This document shows, piece by piece, positions 32,766-45,754 of a stretch of 64,000 bases of DNA. Origin of the DNA: Arthrinium phaeospermum (taxonomy: Eukaryota > Ascomycota > Sordariomycetes > Amphisphaeriales > Apiosporaceae); the NCBI GenBank assembly GCA_006503535.1, contig QYRS01000009.1, positions 2,666,001 to 2,730,000 of the forward strand. The letters run 5' to 3'. Each line of letters starts with the position of its first letter. Position 1 is the stretch's first letter. The position numbers and the translations under genes are program-made. A model generated the notes under the pieces. The model saw only the letters and a list, made by a program, of their open reading frames with translations. It made no database searches and was not told where the DNA came from.

Positions 32766-33683
32766 CGTGCGAGACGCTATCTTTTGGCCACCGCAGTTGT
32801 CGCGTGGCGGCGTTCACCTCTGAAGGTTGAGTAGTTGGGCCGAAGGATGGTCAAATGTGATGAGACGAAAGATGACTTTGAAGTTCCGGTGGGCTGCTTA
32901 CTGTTTCTAGCACCCCGGCCAACTACCTATGCATATTCTATTTAAAGTAATTACTATAAACTCTTACCCAATAGGTTTAAAAACTGGTCTATTTTCGTAA
33001 GAAATAATAAAAATGTATTACATTTATAATTAGAATTATTTCTAATTAGTAAATTATTAATTCGCTTTTTAGAAAACGACGGCGTAGTTAGCAAATAAGT
33101 TCGCTTGGGATATAACGGTAATAGGATTAAGCTGTGCAGCTTAATAGAGGGGTTGCAACTACAGTGATCAAAAGAGGTCACATTGTCATGAGGCGCTTGC
33201 CTTTCGGTATCTAGTACTTGCCAGATCAGATACCTCTATCCTGCTTTCCTATTCACCATCTTGTTTTGAAGAGCGCAAAACTGTGAATGGGTGTGCAATC
33301 GAAATGGTAGGTGGCAGCGTGCGTATTGGCGGCCCTCAAGCAGAGTGGGGGGTCATATCGCCGAAAGGGGGCGAGACACCACGGGTGGCTGCAGGCACTT
33401 CTCTAAATTGATACGATAGTCAATCAATCACGCGATTTCAGGTTAAGGTAATCAAGCATGCGTTCACCTATAGACTGGGCGCATATTCTCAAGAAAAAGG
33501 TGGTTGTTGCCGTTGAACCGATGATGCTTTCTTTCATTTGAGTATCACTATGCACTGCTACCAAAAGCCAGCACCTGACCCATGCCCTCCAGTCCTCAAT
33601 CTGTTGCAATGTGCGCCCAATGCGACAGCGAGATCGATCTTGATCGGAGACTCGAGCCCAGACCGTTTATGATTGAACCCCCA
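32766..33683. other. Intergenic region with an AT-rich island
   Basis: Bases 32930-33130 are strikingly AT-rich against their surroundings. They hold inverted repeats TAATTAGA/TCTAATTA and ATTAAGCTG/CAGCTTAAT (9-base arms, 2-base loop). No coding potential. It looks like a decayed repeat. Confidence 0.45.
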
Positions 33684-34775
33684 CTAGTAAGCCGCGGGCA
33701 TGACACCCAATCGTCCACCATCCTCGACAATGATGCTTCCGTTGCAGTAGGCCCCGGCACGGCTCACCAGGTACAGGATGGTGCCGGCCATCTCGTGCTC
33801 GGTGCCGAACCGCAGCGACGGGAGGAAAAGCGGATCGCCGAACGGCTTGTGGCTCGGGTCGCCATGCTTCTCTATCAGACCACTGGCCATCTCGGATGGG
33901 AACACTGTATGGCGCATCAGCAGCTAGCAACTACGAGGCAGGGCAGATAACACCCATTTGATAAGGGAAGGGGGTAGGATAGGGGCGAGGTTAAATATGT
34001 ATGTAGCATGGAGGGGGTAGGTAGACTCACAGCCAGGAGCCAAAGCATTGACCCGGATCCCGTGCTCCGCGAGGTTACTGCTCGAGTGCTTGGTGAGATG
34101 CATAATAGCCGACTTGCTACCAGAATAAGCCGGACCCGAGACGAAGGAGCGGCTGAAGGCGGAAATACTGCTGGTGAAGACGACCTGGCTCTGGACGGCG
34201 GGGACCTTGGGGTTGGCGGTGGCATCGGGGCTCGGGACGCCGAACACGGACCCCTCGGCATCCTGGGCGTGGGCCACAGCGTGCTTGTTGCCGGCGTCGA
34301 GCAGCTCCAGGAAGGCCAGCATGGTGAAGTAGGCCCCCGTCACATTGACGTGGAACGCGCGCGTAAAGTCCTCCATCTCGACCCCCTCGAACAGCTCCCG
34401 CCGCAGCTCGGCCACCGTCTTGCCCTTGCCGTACCGGGACTCGGGGCCCCCGATGCCCGAGTTGGCCACTAGTAGGTTCAGGTACCCGGCGTCCTTGGCG
34501 ACGGCGTCGACGGCCGACTGCAGCGACGCCTTGGACGTCACGTCGCATTCGATGGGGATCAATACACCTGTAGTATTCGAAGAAGAGGTCTTCTTCAGGT
34601 CGGCGGCGGCCTCGGACGCGGCTTTGTCCAGTACGTCGCGCCGGCGGCCTAGGATGTAGACCTTCTTGGCGCCCGCGCCGAGCAGGGCCCGGGCCATGAC
34701 TAGACCGATGCCGGTGCCTCCGCCCGTGATGGCCGCGACCATGCCGTCGACGCGGAAGAGCTTGGAGGTATCCAT
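33684..34775 (-). CDS. Short-chain dehydrogenase/reductase
   Basis: Exons 34775-34031 and 33904-33684 give 321 aa. The Rossmann nucleotide motif TGGGTGIG lies near residue 17. NSGIGG stands in place of the usual NAG motif. The catalytic series is intact: the serine in VVFTSSISAFS and the YSGSK tyrosine/lysine pair. Exon 2 completes the family segment APGLFPSEM and ends with NGSIIVEDGGRLG, the usual C-terminal NG..I.VDGG block. Members reduce carbonyls or oxidise alcohols with NAD(P)(H) in the cytosol; the substrate is unknown. A 40-residue insert around the Ala/Asp/Val-rich HAQDAEGSVFGVPSPDA is longer than in classical SDRs. The 126-base intron has no introner similarity. Confidence 0.9.
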
Positions 34776-36046
34776 CTTTTCTTGTCTTGTCGTTGTCTCA
34801 AAGTGTCAGTTCGGATGTAGTAACCCCGAAATACGATTTTCGCTTATGGTGTATCCTTGTAGTATTGGGAGGGAGTCAAATGAATCGATAGACAAACGAG
34901 GTGAAGTTGAAAGTCGGTAAGCACAGGGAAGGAAGGAGCGGCAACTTCCATGCTTTAAGACCAACAAGGCAGCCAAGCTGCAGAGGGGGAAGGATGTGTT
35001 GGAAGCGGCGTAAAACATATGACCAATCAATCAGCTTACACCTGCATGACTTTAAGCTTTCGCCAGCAAGCGACGCGCAGATCATCGCATCGACGTTAAC
35101 CCTCCGGACGGACATTGGGCTGCAATCTCCGCGCGCGTGGCCCCTTTCGCTGAGCGAGCGACACGTCCGCCGGAGTAAAGCTGACGCGGGGTTTGCGCCC
35201 CCACGGATCTCCGGAGCGTACGGGAGCTTATAAACTTCCAAGGGTCAGGGTCGAGATGGACCATCCCCGCCTCGTAAGGGCCCGGCGTATTCTCCTGTTC
35301 CCCTCAGTTTCGTGCGATATGGCCCTACACCGACGTCCGTATGCTGACTGACACACTGTCCAAGTGACGTGTCGAGAACTGGAGGGGTCGAGTCATTTCC
35401 GTCAGCAGCGGGCAAAAGCAATCAAAAGCAAATACGCCGCGCACTTACACAAATCATCCCGAGTTCCGTTGCGCGATGATTAAGGGCAACCCCGAGTAGA
35501 AGCAACGGCCGTCAAAATATAACCACTTCATCAAGTCAAGCATGTATCACATTCAATGAGGAAAGAAGTCTTGTCAAAATGAGTCGAGTCAAATGGACTA
35601 CGAGGAGCCCTCTTTATCATTACGAATAGGATGCTTCCAGGGAAGAATCGCCTTGGTAGCCAACCATCCCTGAATGCCGTATGCTATGATCTGAGTAGAT
35701 GTATCGCTCAGATATGAGGTATAAAAAGCGCAAATAACCGTTCCGTTCTCTCTCTGAGTATGTATGCACCATCGACCAGATCGTGTGGGATGGGCAAGTT
35801 CCATTTCCTCTCCTGAACTCCGTGTAATGCAACGCTGTTGGAAAATCAACTTTTCCCCGCCCTTTCCCCTTCCCTTTCTCTTTCGTCTATTGTGTTGTTG
35901 AAAAACCATTCTCAAATGAAATGTTGCTTGAGGGGTATATAGTGTTGTTAAAAACCAAAAAAACATGAACTCGCTGTGGTGAATAGAAAATCCAGTCTCT
36001 TCTAATGTGATGCTGATAAAATCAGGCTCTCGTTGCCTCTCGTCTC
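34776..36046. other. Intergenic gap
   Basis: It lies upstream of the SDR gene and downstream of the arrestin-type gene, both on the minus strand. Only short ORFs without motifs. Confidence 0.45.
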
Positions 36047-37841
36047 TCACTGGGGTAAATAGCGTCGTGAGGACGAGGCGACACTGTGGCTGCCACTGCT
36101 GGCGCCGGTCTCGATACTAGCCCGGGCCGTCCGGGCCGCTTCGCTGTCGCTTTGGCCGTCGAGGGTCTCGTAGTTCAGACCGGGGTCGTCGACGGGCTCC
36201 TCGCCGATGGTGGGGAAGTAGGCTGGGGGGTCGTACGAGGGCGGGCTGGCGGGGACGTCCTTGTAGATCGGGGGCGCCTCGTTGTCCCAGCTGACGCCCA
36301 GGCCCGCGCGCTCCGTCAGGGTGGTGCCGAAGTGCATGCGCAGGATGCGGGCGACGCCCGTGGGCGTGACGTGCTTGGGCTGGTTGATGGGGGCGTACTC
36401 CTGCACCACCACCATCTCGACGACGAGCTGGTGCGTCACCTCGGTGCCGTCGTGGCTCTTCATGTCGCACACCGACTTGGAGTGCGTGTTGCACTGGTAC
36501 TCGACCTCCATCTCGACGCTGCCGTTGGGCGTGTAGTCCGACTTCCAGCCGGAGCTGAGGTCGGCCGAGCCGATGGTCCGGGACTCGGTTCTCTTAATGC
36601 CCTTGTTCTTGGCCGCCGACTCCTCGGTGGCGTCGGGGTTCTTGGCCGAGGGCGAGTGCTTGGAGCAGGCGGGCGCGACCGTGTTAAGGTGCTCCTCGAG
36701 CTTCCAGGACAGCCGCTTCAGCTTCCAGTACTCGACGGTGTTGACGTCGGCGTTGGTCTTGACGATGCCCTCGAGGCGCAGCTGCAGCTTGTTGCTGCCG
36801 ATGGGGTGGATGACCTGGGGGTAGTGCACCGAGGCGGCAATGTTGGTGGGAGGGAAGATGCGGACCGAGTGATGGGGCAGCTCGGGGACGGGCAGCGCGC
36901 GCTTCACGTTGATCGTCTTGGCCAGCTTGAGCGACGGCCCATGCTTGGGCTTGACCTCGGCGGTGAACTCATACTTCACCGTGACAACCGGGTTGTCGGT
37001 GCTGGCGGGGAGATGGCCCTCCAATAATACGGAGAAGGGGAACTCGTGTAAGCCTGCGGCGTGTGTCAGCAATTGCAGTTCATCATTTGCAGGGGGGATA
37101 AAAATGCATTGCATTGCATAATTGAGTCAGCTTACGTTGATCGAGGGCGGTTGGGTCCGCCAGGAACTTCCAGTTCTTGAGCTCCGTCTTCTGGTTGATG
37201 CACTCGGGGCAGTGGTGCTGGTAGGGCCGCTTCTGGATGACGTGAATGTGGAGGCGCGCCTCGAAGCTCTCGACCTCGAAAGCGACATCCTTGACGCCCA
37301 GGAGCAATTGGCCCGAGACCAAGGCGCCCGTGCTGTTCTCGGCGTCGCCGTGCAGCACGACGGGCGGCGACTCGATCTTCCAATCGAGCGAGGCGTTGGG
37401 GTTCTGGGCGTGGTCCTTGGACTTGGATGCACCGAAGTGCAGGCCCGGTAAACTCAAGCGATGGTGCTGGTGCTCCTTGTGCTCCTTCTCCTTGCTGTGG
37501 TTGCTGGCCGCAGCGGCCTTGGATTCCGGCATCTTAAGAACCGGGGGGGCTGGTGCCCAAAAGTTGGAGTGGAACCCGCTGTGCGTGTGGTCTTCGGAGG
37601 GGGTGGTGACAGCTGAAGTGACAGCGCTGTTGTTGGCGGTGTTGGCGTGGCTGTGGTTGTTGTCCTCGATGGACGATGCATACGAGATGGTGCGGGTAGT
37701 GCCTTCCCTTGGCGTGGTGGCGGGCGATCGCGAGCTCGGGCTTCTCCGGCGCTGCACTGAGGCTTTGATGTTGTTGATGCTTTCATTTGACGAGCGAAAG
37801 AAGCTCGTGACCCGGTGGTGCGGCATGATTATAGCCGGCAT
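36047..37841 (-). CDS. LDB19/Art1-type arrestin-related trafficking adaptor
   Basis: Exons 37841-37136 and 37053-36047 give about 570 aa from the ATG at 37841; an ATG at 37826 (MPHHRVTSFFRSS) is equally plausible. After a Ser/His/Asn-rich leader, the arrestin-N region of the LDB19 class starts at SLPGLHFG and includes PPVVLHGDAENSTGALVSGQ and a HHCPECINQK Cys pair. Exon 2 carries the rest of the arrestin fold (HEFPFSVLLEGHLPAS, NTVEYWKLKRLSWKLEEH). The C-terminal tail has PPIYKD, PPSYDPPAY and similar PxY-type motifs. Such motifs recruit HECT ubiquitin ligases of the Rsp5 group, so the protein probably directs endocytosis of plasma-membrane transporters. Confidence 0.88.
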
Positions 37842-40800
37842 CAACTGACTGGGAACTCTGGCGACCCGCTTGTAAAACAAGTCAGAATGATGCGATAGCC
37901 GGCCGTCCGCGAATGCGATTCGTCGGTTGTGGGTAGTCGGTTACAGGGGGGTCGCTGATGCGTCACCACTGGCCGTTCTTTTTCCCTTCTTGCGAGTAGA
38001 AAAAACCCTTTTGCCAACTAAAATGATGAAATCCGGGGAGAGCGCCACTTGCGTGCCTTGATCTGGTCACCAGATAGATGCGCACAGGAAATACCCGGTT
38101 TCGTTTGGTTACTGGTAGACGAGAAAAAACTCAATAGGGAGGAAAGAGTTTTGCTGGTAGGGCCTTGGCGGTGGTTTTGCCTCCTCTTTAGGGTGCCACG
38201 AAGAAATTCGTCCGGGTGGATGCACTCGAATGTTCGATATGGCGTGTGTAAAAATTTATAGCTCTCTTTCTGCCTCTTTTCTCTGCGTCGATTGCTTGCC
38301 CGTATGTGTTGTGGTTGCTGATTGCGCAGTCTTTGTTCAACGGGGGTTCGCTATTATACCGAAAACAGCCAATGACAGCTGAATGTTGTGGTGGGTGGTG
38401 GTGTAAGTGGTGGGAGGTATAGAGGTGGATGTCTGGATGACTAACAAAGGGGTATAAGTGGTAAAGAGACGCTACGGCAGTCAACGCTGTGATGATGCTT
38501 TGCGGACGAGAGGTGATGCAAAGAAGGGATTCGCTAGGTATTATAAAAAAACAAGGCTTACGAGAGAAAAGTTCGACGAGGAAATGAGGTTCGTTTTGTA
38601 TTTCAGTACTGCTTGTAGTCATGTATCGTCGACTTGTCGCAAGCTTAGTCCTCCCTCGCGTCATGCTGCAAACAAGTCTTTCCATCATGTAAACTATGTG
38701 TCATGAAATCGAGGTTACGAAGTACCTGGCCCCTCTCGGTCCAGGGGTCCGAGTCTGGGACTCTCTGGGTTCTTGCTGCTCTGGGCTGCTGGCTGGCAGA
38801 CTGGCCTGCTGGGTTCTGGGGGGGCCCAACACCAAAGCTACAGCAGCGTGCCTCTAGCAGCGCACCCTTCCAGCGGTCAGCGCCGCGGGTGCACCCAACT
38901 ACCAACAGTGCTGAGTGGAGGGGTGGCTGAATAGTGGGCAGCAGCACAAGTACCTGGCCCCTCGCATCTTCTTTTTTTCTTCGCACGCCTGCCAGGTACC
39001 TTGACGACCATGGACTTGCCTAATTCAGCAGTAAATTGGTCGCTTAGTGCTGGTTGGTGTTAGGACGGCGTTGACTGTCGCCGTATCGAACGAGCACGAC
39101 ATTCAACGACGAATGTACATCAATGCCTACTTGGACCTACCTACATCTGCCACTATTGCGAGCTATGCCCGACAACACACGACCAACTGTCGATAACTTT
39201 GGCATTGAATCTGGCGGCGCTGCAGGCAACTGGGTCACGAGTTCTGTCACTTGACCTGCCTAAACCTTAGCTAAGCGCATCCGTCGGGGCTTTTTTTGAG
39301 GGTTGAATGCCCCTGGGTTGGCCTACTTCACGATGTTTTTTGTTGTGCTGTGACATGCACGACAAAACGCTAGGCATGCCCTCAGGCTTTTCGCATCGGG
39401 CAACACCACTGACTGATCCTTCGCCAAGTGTTACCCGAGATCGGCAACGCATTCTCGCAACCAGTACAAGTAGAGTATGCTAGTGCGCTGGGTCGCAATA
39501 AGCCGCATTCGAACAAATATCACATTCCCTAGACGAATCAGTGCAAACAACCACCCTTCGTTACAGAACATTGATCCAAGTTGTTTGCATTCTTCTGTCG
39601 TAATATTTGGCCCTAGCCGACCAGGCGCTTATGGGGCGGGCATGTACACTTACTCGGCTACCAACAGAACAAGTCCATGTCTTCTTTGCCTGAGCGCTGA
39701 ACCAGCTGAGTCTTGCTTCGTTTCGATATTAAAAAAAGAAGCCCCCGGTACGGCCGGAAACAACCTAGCTCGGCTGCCAATTTCCGTTTGGAGACACGGC
39801 CGTTTGGCTTTTGCGGCATGAAACCGCATCTGTGAATCTGCGGTTGGTTGATCACCGCCATGAGATTGTACATGCACTTTCCAGTAGGTTATTTTAGGGT
39901 TATTTGCCCGTCTGGATTGTTTCCATGTTAGATCCCTCCGCCGCCAAACAAACCCGCCCCATGCATTGCGCCCATCTATCTGTGTGTGATGTGTAGGTAC
40001 GGTACAACTGTATGCAACCCACGTTTTGGAGAAGGGAAAATAGGCGACGCCCCTGCCAGACTGGCTGGAAGAACTGTGGGCGGAATGGCCAAGAGTTGCG
40101 GGTTTAGCGGTCGATCGTACGAGATGCAGAGAGGGACACGCACCACCCGGGCTCGTGAACGGACGACGTTGCTCTGGGCTGGGTCCGGTCTGGACCGTGA
40201 TGCTCCCTTTTGGCGCCTTAGTCAGTTCCAAATCTTCCTGTGACTTACACGTACTCGCGAGGAATCCACCGCCCGGGGAACATAAGCCAGAACAGGAGGG
40301 CGGAACCACTCAAAAGCAGCTGCATCAGAAAGCCTCGGGGCAGAAGAATATCCCCATAGCCAGCCAGCCAGCCAGCTGCAGCAGTGACCACCACAGCCGC
40401 AGCCGCAGCAGCAGCAAGAAACAGCAGCGGGATCCAGCATCCAGCATATTGCCTCGTTTTCTCTTACGTGAAACTCGGACGAATCGCCCTGCTATGCTTG
40501 CGCTTATGCAACGCAAGAAGCAGCAGCGCCGAAACATTGACTAAACGAAACAACGGCATCGCATCGCCTGTCCGTTATATGCTGCGAAATAGCAAAGAAA
40601 ATCTCGATATTACCGGCATGGAACTAGGTAGTACTTTTTTTACTGTAGGTTTGTAGTTGTAGGACCCTCAGTCCAAGCTAGAACCCGCAGTGGAGAATTG
40701 AAACTAACGTTTGGTGACTCGTTTTCCATGAGTCTTTTTCCTACACTCTTATCCATTCTATGGAGAGCTAGTAATTTACCCAAGGGGAGAACAAACGGTC

Positions 40801-42171
40801 AGCTGTGCGGCCGAAAATTTTCACTCGTCTAAATTACCTTGGTGGAAAACATGTCCTCCTCCGCCTCTTCTCAATTCACGCATCCGTGGCACCATAAGGC
40901 TAGGTAGGCGGTAGACAGGGTAGGTTGGGCCAGGTGTGTGTACTTTTACTTACCTTACCCGCCATGGCCTGCTGTGCTTGTTTCTTGGGCTCCTTCGGGC
41001 TCCACTGGGAGAGGAGAGGTGGGAAGAATTTTGTGCCAGAAATTTCACGACAGCCGTCGTAGGACCCGTGGATCTCTTGGAGCTTGTATGAGGGTGGGGT
41101 TGATGTAATGTAACAACCCAATTACCGTTGGCAGACCTCATCAACCGAGAGAAATGAAGCAGGCAGGGAGGGAGGAGAAGAGAAGGTAGGGAAAAGGGAG
41201 GAGAGCCAGAAACATCGTCGGATTCCGTTGGATGCACTCGCATCTGGACCTCGCGACATTCTTTGGTTCTTGGCTGTGCATATCTGCCTAGGCGTGCCTG
41301 AGCCCAACTCCCTCCTCCTATGGCATGGCTAGCAAAGCTCCCGTGGGGTTTTCAATCCGGTGACACGTTTTACTGGCCAATCCACATGCTGCATTGTAAC
41401 CCGCGATTTCAAACAAACTTAGCCAGCAAGCCCCAGCCGCCTCAAGCCTGGCCGGGGAGGAAGTGCACATCCGTTCTGGGCAAATCGATCAGCAAAGCTG
41501 ACATCTGATCTTTGGCGTGTTCCGAATTGTGGATGATGGTGATGGTGATGAGCAGCAGATTGTATCATTGTCTGTAGATCAGGCCCAGATCCCGAGTATG
41601 GATTGAGAGATTGTTGTTCCGTCTCGTACAACCATTTGCCGTAGACCAAAGCCTCTGAGAATAGAAAAGAAAGATCTCGCACTAATATCTGGCTATTAAG
41701 CTCTGGGCTGCATCCCCCTTCCCCGCAGTGTGATTCTTCGCGCCGCATCTCGAACAACCCCAGCCGTTGATCATTCTAGGAGATCAGGCGTGATGCGATC
41801 ACGTTGGCGGCGTCTTCCGTGACATCTCCGCGGACTGGCTTGACAGGACTTGGCCAATCTTTGCGCATTGTGCTTACACCCAAACATTTGCCAAACTTCC
41901 AAGACTACATGAGACCCTCGAAACATCGTAGGGCTATACCAACAACAATCTAGCTAGATGGAAGATCAGCTTGTCCTGAGCTCTGGTTCGAGTTACCTTT
42001 AATATAAAGTTCCCAACTTCGGGGGGGATATGTGAAGACGAAGACAGTTTTGTACTCAGTAAAGCTTGGCTCGAGAACAAGAGCACCTTGCGGTCTCCAA
42101 GATGTTGCACTAGTATGATTAGCAATAGAAGAAAAATCGAACAACTCAGCCATAAAGCTTAGAGGACGATA
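37842..42171. other. 4.3 kb gene-poor stretch
   Basis: Between the arrestin-type gene and tRNA-Arg I find no ORF with family motifs on either strand. It includes a 16-base direct repeat (38720 and 38948), a CAGC/GCAGCC-rich microsatellite-like patch (40350-40440) and GATGGT repeats (41530-41550). Part must be promoter and leader of the arrestin-type gene. Confidence 0.45.
38720..38963 (+). repeat. 16-base perfect direct repeat, 228 bases apart
   Basis: AAGTACCTGGCCCCTC occurs at 38720-38735 and again at 38948-38963. The intervening sequence is rich in CTGG/CTGC words. It may mark an insertion or be a regulatory word; nothing more can be said. Confidence 0.45.
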
Positions 42172-42262
42172 GCCCGCGTAGTTCAATGGTAGAACGCTAG
42201 ACTTCTAACTTCGTTTAGACAGTGCTATCTAGAGGCTGCGGGTTCGAGCCCCGCCGTGGGTT
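42172..42262 (+). tRNA. tRNA-Arg(UCU) with intron
   Basis: The acceptor stem GCCCGCG pairs with CGTGGGT (two G-U pairs). The D arm is GTTC-AATGGTA-GAAC. The anticodon stem CTAGA/TCTAG encloses a CT-TCT-AA loop, so the anticodon is UCU. The T arm GCGGG-TTCGAGC-CCCGC is perfect. A 19-base intron follows position 37 (about 42208-42226). Discriminator base is T. Confidence 0.9.
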
Positions 42263-44564
42263 CAATTTCCTACATGCTATCGCCATTACTTTTGCCAATT
42301 CTTTTGCCCCTCGATATTGATTTTTTTCATTCACTCATGCATTATTAGCAGTTCCTCTTTTTCCCTTTTTCTTCCTCTTCTCGTTTTCGGAATTTTAAAA
42401 ATTTGAATTGTGCTCTCTGAGGAAAATGTAATAACTACATTTGGTGAGGCGTCTGAACTCCCGCAATGAACCCCTCGGTCGCGACCAGGGAGCTGTCTCG
42501 GCGTTAGGTGATAGTGCCAGAGCAAAAGGTGCGCAGTACTCCGATGGCCGCCCGTCTGCAATGGTGGTGGGCGCATCAAACGACTAACTCCATCAAACCA
42601 GATGCCAATATTATTGCTTGCAGATAGGCGGCACTTGGCGGTGGGCTCCATGGGCTGATGTGGTCACCGCTGCTATGCAAAGTGTGGCAGGCGGGGATAG
42701 CTTCCCCGAGATTTCCCCAACGCCCTCTTTCTCGCTTCCCCAGACTTGGATCCGGTCAGGTCAGGCCGCTTTAGGCGTGCAGCAGTCAGCCCAGGGTGGT
42801 GCCAAGTTCGCCAATAACTCCAAATCCTATTTACACGAATATTTACCCATGTTGACTCACACTTCCAGTTGCTTCCAAAATTCTGTTCGTGAGGAATCGT
42901 AGAGTTTTCTCCGGATACTGCTCAAATGCCTATCATTTCCTGATTTTTCTTGGTCTCTAAGCACTTTTTGCTCCTTCTTTTCCTTGTGATGCTTGGCACG
43001 AGGCGGCTGTCAACCACTCAGAGCGCATCGGGTTTCCCAAAAGGGAAAACGCATGAAGCTATTATCCAACTGTTACCTAACGGCCGATCCATCTCCCAGG
43101 TTTTCCTTGGGAGAGCTGGAACTGTTTGACCAAGCTCTTTTCCTCGCTGTCAATCCTCTTTGTCGGGGAATTCCCAATTGGGTCGCAACCCTGAGCTGAC
43201 CAGTTTTCTGATCTGGATCCAGGAACGAAAAACCGTGTGCTGCAGCTCTCTACTGTCATTCGTCCAGCACATAAGACGCCTCACTGGAGCTGATGAGAAT
43301 GGTTCTACAACGTCTCGTTGTTGCACGCTGTGGTGGGGAGAGGAAAGGTGAGACAGCTACTGCGGTTGCTGAATCGGTGCCTTGCATCTTGCGAGGCTAT
43401 TCGTAGAGAGATCGGGACTACGGATACAGAGCTAGTCAACCAGATAGAAGGTGAGATGCGACACGCGGCATCATGTGTTTGTGACTGATGCTCCGACCCG
43501 CAACGGGAAGAAGAGTGGTCGGGCGGTCGCATTGCTTGTGTGTACTCGTGTGTGTTACGATCACTCCTTCACGCAAGTATCGGAATCGGCCGTCGCTGTA
43601 CTCGCAGCCAATGGGTTCGACACGCGACCATGATTTTGGAGGAGACTCGACGGGCCAGTCACATACTTCACGACGGTGTGGGTGGTGGGTCGGGAGGGCT
43701 TGCAACAACTTGTACCTACCCGCAACCGCACACCTTTGACACGTAAGGCTTGGGTAAGGGAAACGACTCCGCAGAGCCGCCCCCAAGCAAGCTACCGCAA
43801 CGCACGTTCTAGACGTTCTTCGTACAAGGCTGATGTCGCAATTCCTGGTACGCACACGCTTTGCTTCGGGAAGTGGAGCATGCTGTCAAGGTGAAGCGCC
43901 GATTACTTAACGGAGCGGGCAGCTCGCCCAGAATCGACGAGTTGGGACTTTTACACGTTCGGCCCTTTGGGGGGCGAATCCACAGGGGGGGCGGGCAGTG
44001 TGTGTGTTTGACGGGGAGGTTTTGGAGGGACAGGCCTCTTTTTCTTCCAAGTTTTCGCTTTTTTTACATTTGACTTGTTTCGCCGTGTGGAGCGAGAGGA
44101 GGGGAGCAGGTCACAGAGTAACTAGGTTAGGGAGGTCGAAATCGAGGGATTTTGAAGCCATCGTGAAGACCAAATTGACTGTCTCGGTACCGGTGGGGCT
44201 GCGATCGCACCGGCGGCAAAATTTCTCTGATCTAAGAAAATCCTGCGCAGGGGTCAACCCCGAACGGCTGCGATTTCCAGAACAGGGAACCAGCTTGCGG
44301 GAGCGCCCTTTATGCGCCTTCGTGCCTTGCGACGATTACTAGGTACTACAGATCGAGTCACTGGCCTGTGTGATGCAGACCGGTTGCTATCTTATCTGAT
44401 GATCGGGGGAGAGCTAGCACGATGGATGTGACGCTATATTCTACATTTGGTGTACAGGGCAGCCTGTGATCGTACATGGGGGGGGGGGGGTGATGACGCC
44501 GGTGGCAACTTGGCACCGACGCTTTGAGCAGGTAGCTGGAGAAGAGCATAATGAATACGTCAGA
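42263..44564. other. Gene-poor stretch between tRNA-Arg and the NDUFAF6-like gene
   Basis: These 2.3 kb hold only short, mutually overlapping ORFs. A run of 13 G lies at 44478-44490, about 75 bases beyond the stop codon of the next gene. No RNA gene recognised. Confidence 0.45.
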
Positions 44565-45754
44565 CTACAGCTGCTGGGTCTTCGTGGCTCTCCAGATCCT
44601 CCACGGCAACTTCCAGCCGCCGCTTCGTACCGCGAAGGGGTCGAAATTCGTCGCCTCGAGTCTGGCCAAGTAGTCGCTGGCGGGGACGCCCTCGAGCAGT
44701 ACCCCAAAGCCGCGCCTTATGTCCCGCTTGGTGATGTCCCCCTCTGCGGCTCCCGCTTCCATGACGTGATGGTGGTCGTGCTCCGCCTCGGCCCGGTGTT
44801 CATACTCGTGGCCGGGCCCCTCGCCGGCCTGTAGGTTCTTCAGCATCTCCCGCGCCGTGATCAGGTGGTCGTTGGCGCGCGTGGCGACCTGGAAGACGGC
44901 GTCCTGGAACCCCTCGGCCTGGGGGCCCTGCCGGTACACGTCCTCCTCGCGCAGGCCGGCCTCGGCCATGACGTCGAGCGGCAGCAGGAGGACGGGATTG
45001 CGCCCGCTGCCCACGTCGGCACCCGAGGGCGACTGCACTGGCGGCGACGGCGCGGCGAGGAAGGGGATCCCCCGCAGGACGGCCACGATGCCGCAGGCCT
45101 TGCCGATGTGGCTGGCCAGGTGGTCGACGTGCATGGACTGGATGGGCAGGGCGGCGAGGGTCGAGTACATGAGGGTCGAGTAGGTGTTCTCGGCGTACTC
45201 CTCGAGGGCGGCCAGGCTCGCAAAGGGGCGGTTGTCCATGTACTTCTCGCGCGTGCCGATGAGGCGCAGCATCCAGAACTTGATGGACTGGGGGCTGCTG
45301 CTCTCGGGGTACTCGGCGAGCTCCCGCAGCACCTTGTGCAGCAGGATCATGATGGGCTCCTTGGGCGGCTTGCCCGCAAAGGTATTGTTGACGGCGTCGC
45401 GCCAGAACTGCATGCGCATCTGCCCGATCGTCGGGTTCGACACCAGCTCCGGCAGGCGCACCAGCTCCAGGTTGAACGCCCGTAGCGCATCATAGGCATC
45501 CTGGCGGAACTTGGGGATGAAATTCCGGATTAAATATGAATCGTAGTCTGATGTCCTACTCGGGGTATAAGCAATTGCATTTCTTCTCAGTCGGGCTATA
45601 AATAATGAAGACTCTACCTCAATTGATCAACACAGTATTTCCGAGCACCTTCAATCTCGGCATTGGTGATATATGATCTTTTAGAGCATGCGCCGCCCTG
45701 TTGCAAGGCTTTGGGCCACTGACGGGCCTGCTGCGCTATCCTCACACGATACAT
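44565..45754 (-). CDS. NDUFAF6-like mitochondrial complex I assembly factor (squalene/phytoene synthase fold)
   Basis: Exons 45754-45618 and 45555-44565 give 375 aa. Exon 1 encodes a basic leader suited to mitochondrial import and ends YCVDQLR, joining TSDYDSYLIRNFIPK. Then come ALRAFNLELVRLPELVSNPTIGQMRMQFWRDAV and, later, HVDHLASHIGKACGIVAVLRGIP, the blocks that define the NDUFAF6 branch of the squalene/phytoene synthase superfamily. LLLPLDVM..AGL and QGP..EGFQDAVFQVAT follow. A His/Glu-rich insert (EYEHRAEAEHDHHHV) is unusual. In animals NDUFAF6 is needed for early complex I assembly; the role here is by homology. A run of ten C on the coding strand lies 10 bases before the ATG. The gene is divergent from RAD5. 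Confidence 0.88.

Noticed and set aside
36086..37027. 313-codon plus-strand frame over the arrestin-type gene
   Set aside because: Low-complexity Gly/Leu/Val/Asp shadow of the sense strand.
39650..40309. 219-codon minus-strand frame in the gene-poor stretch
   Set aside because: No motif, no splice structure, odd composition; part of its start is CAGC-type repeat.
43436..43855. 139-codon minus-strand frame
   Set aside because: No recognisable domain and overlaps several equally long frames on the other strand.
45556..45617. Resemblance of the NDUFAF6-like intron's end (TGCTTATACC...GAG.TAG) to the introner 3' end
   Set aside because: Only about 15 bases are similar and the 5' end does not match; too weak to call a family member.
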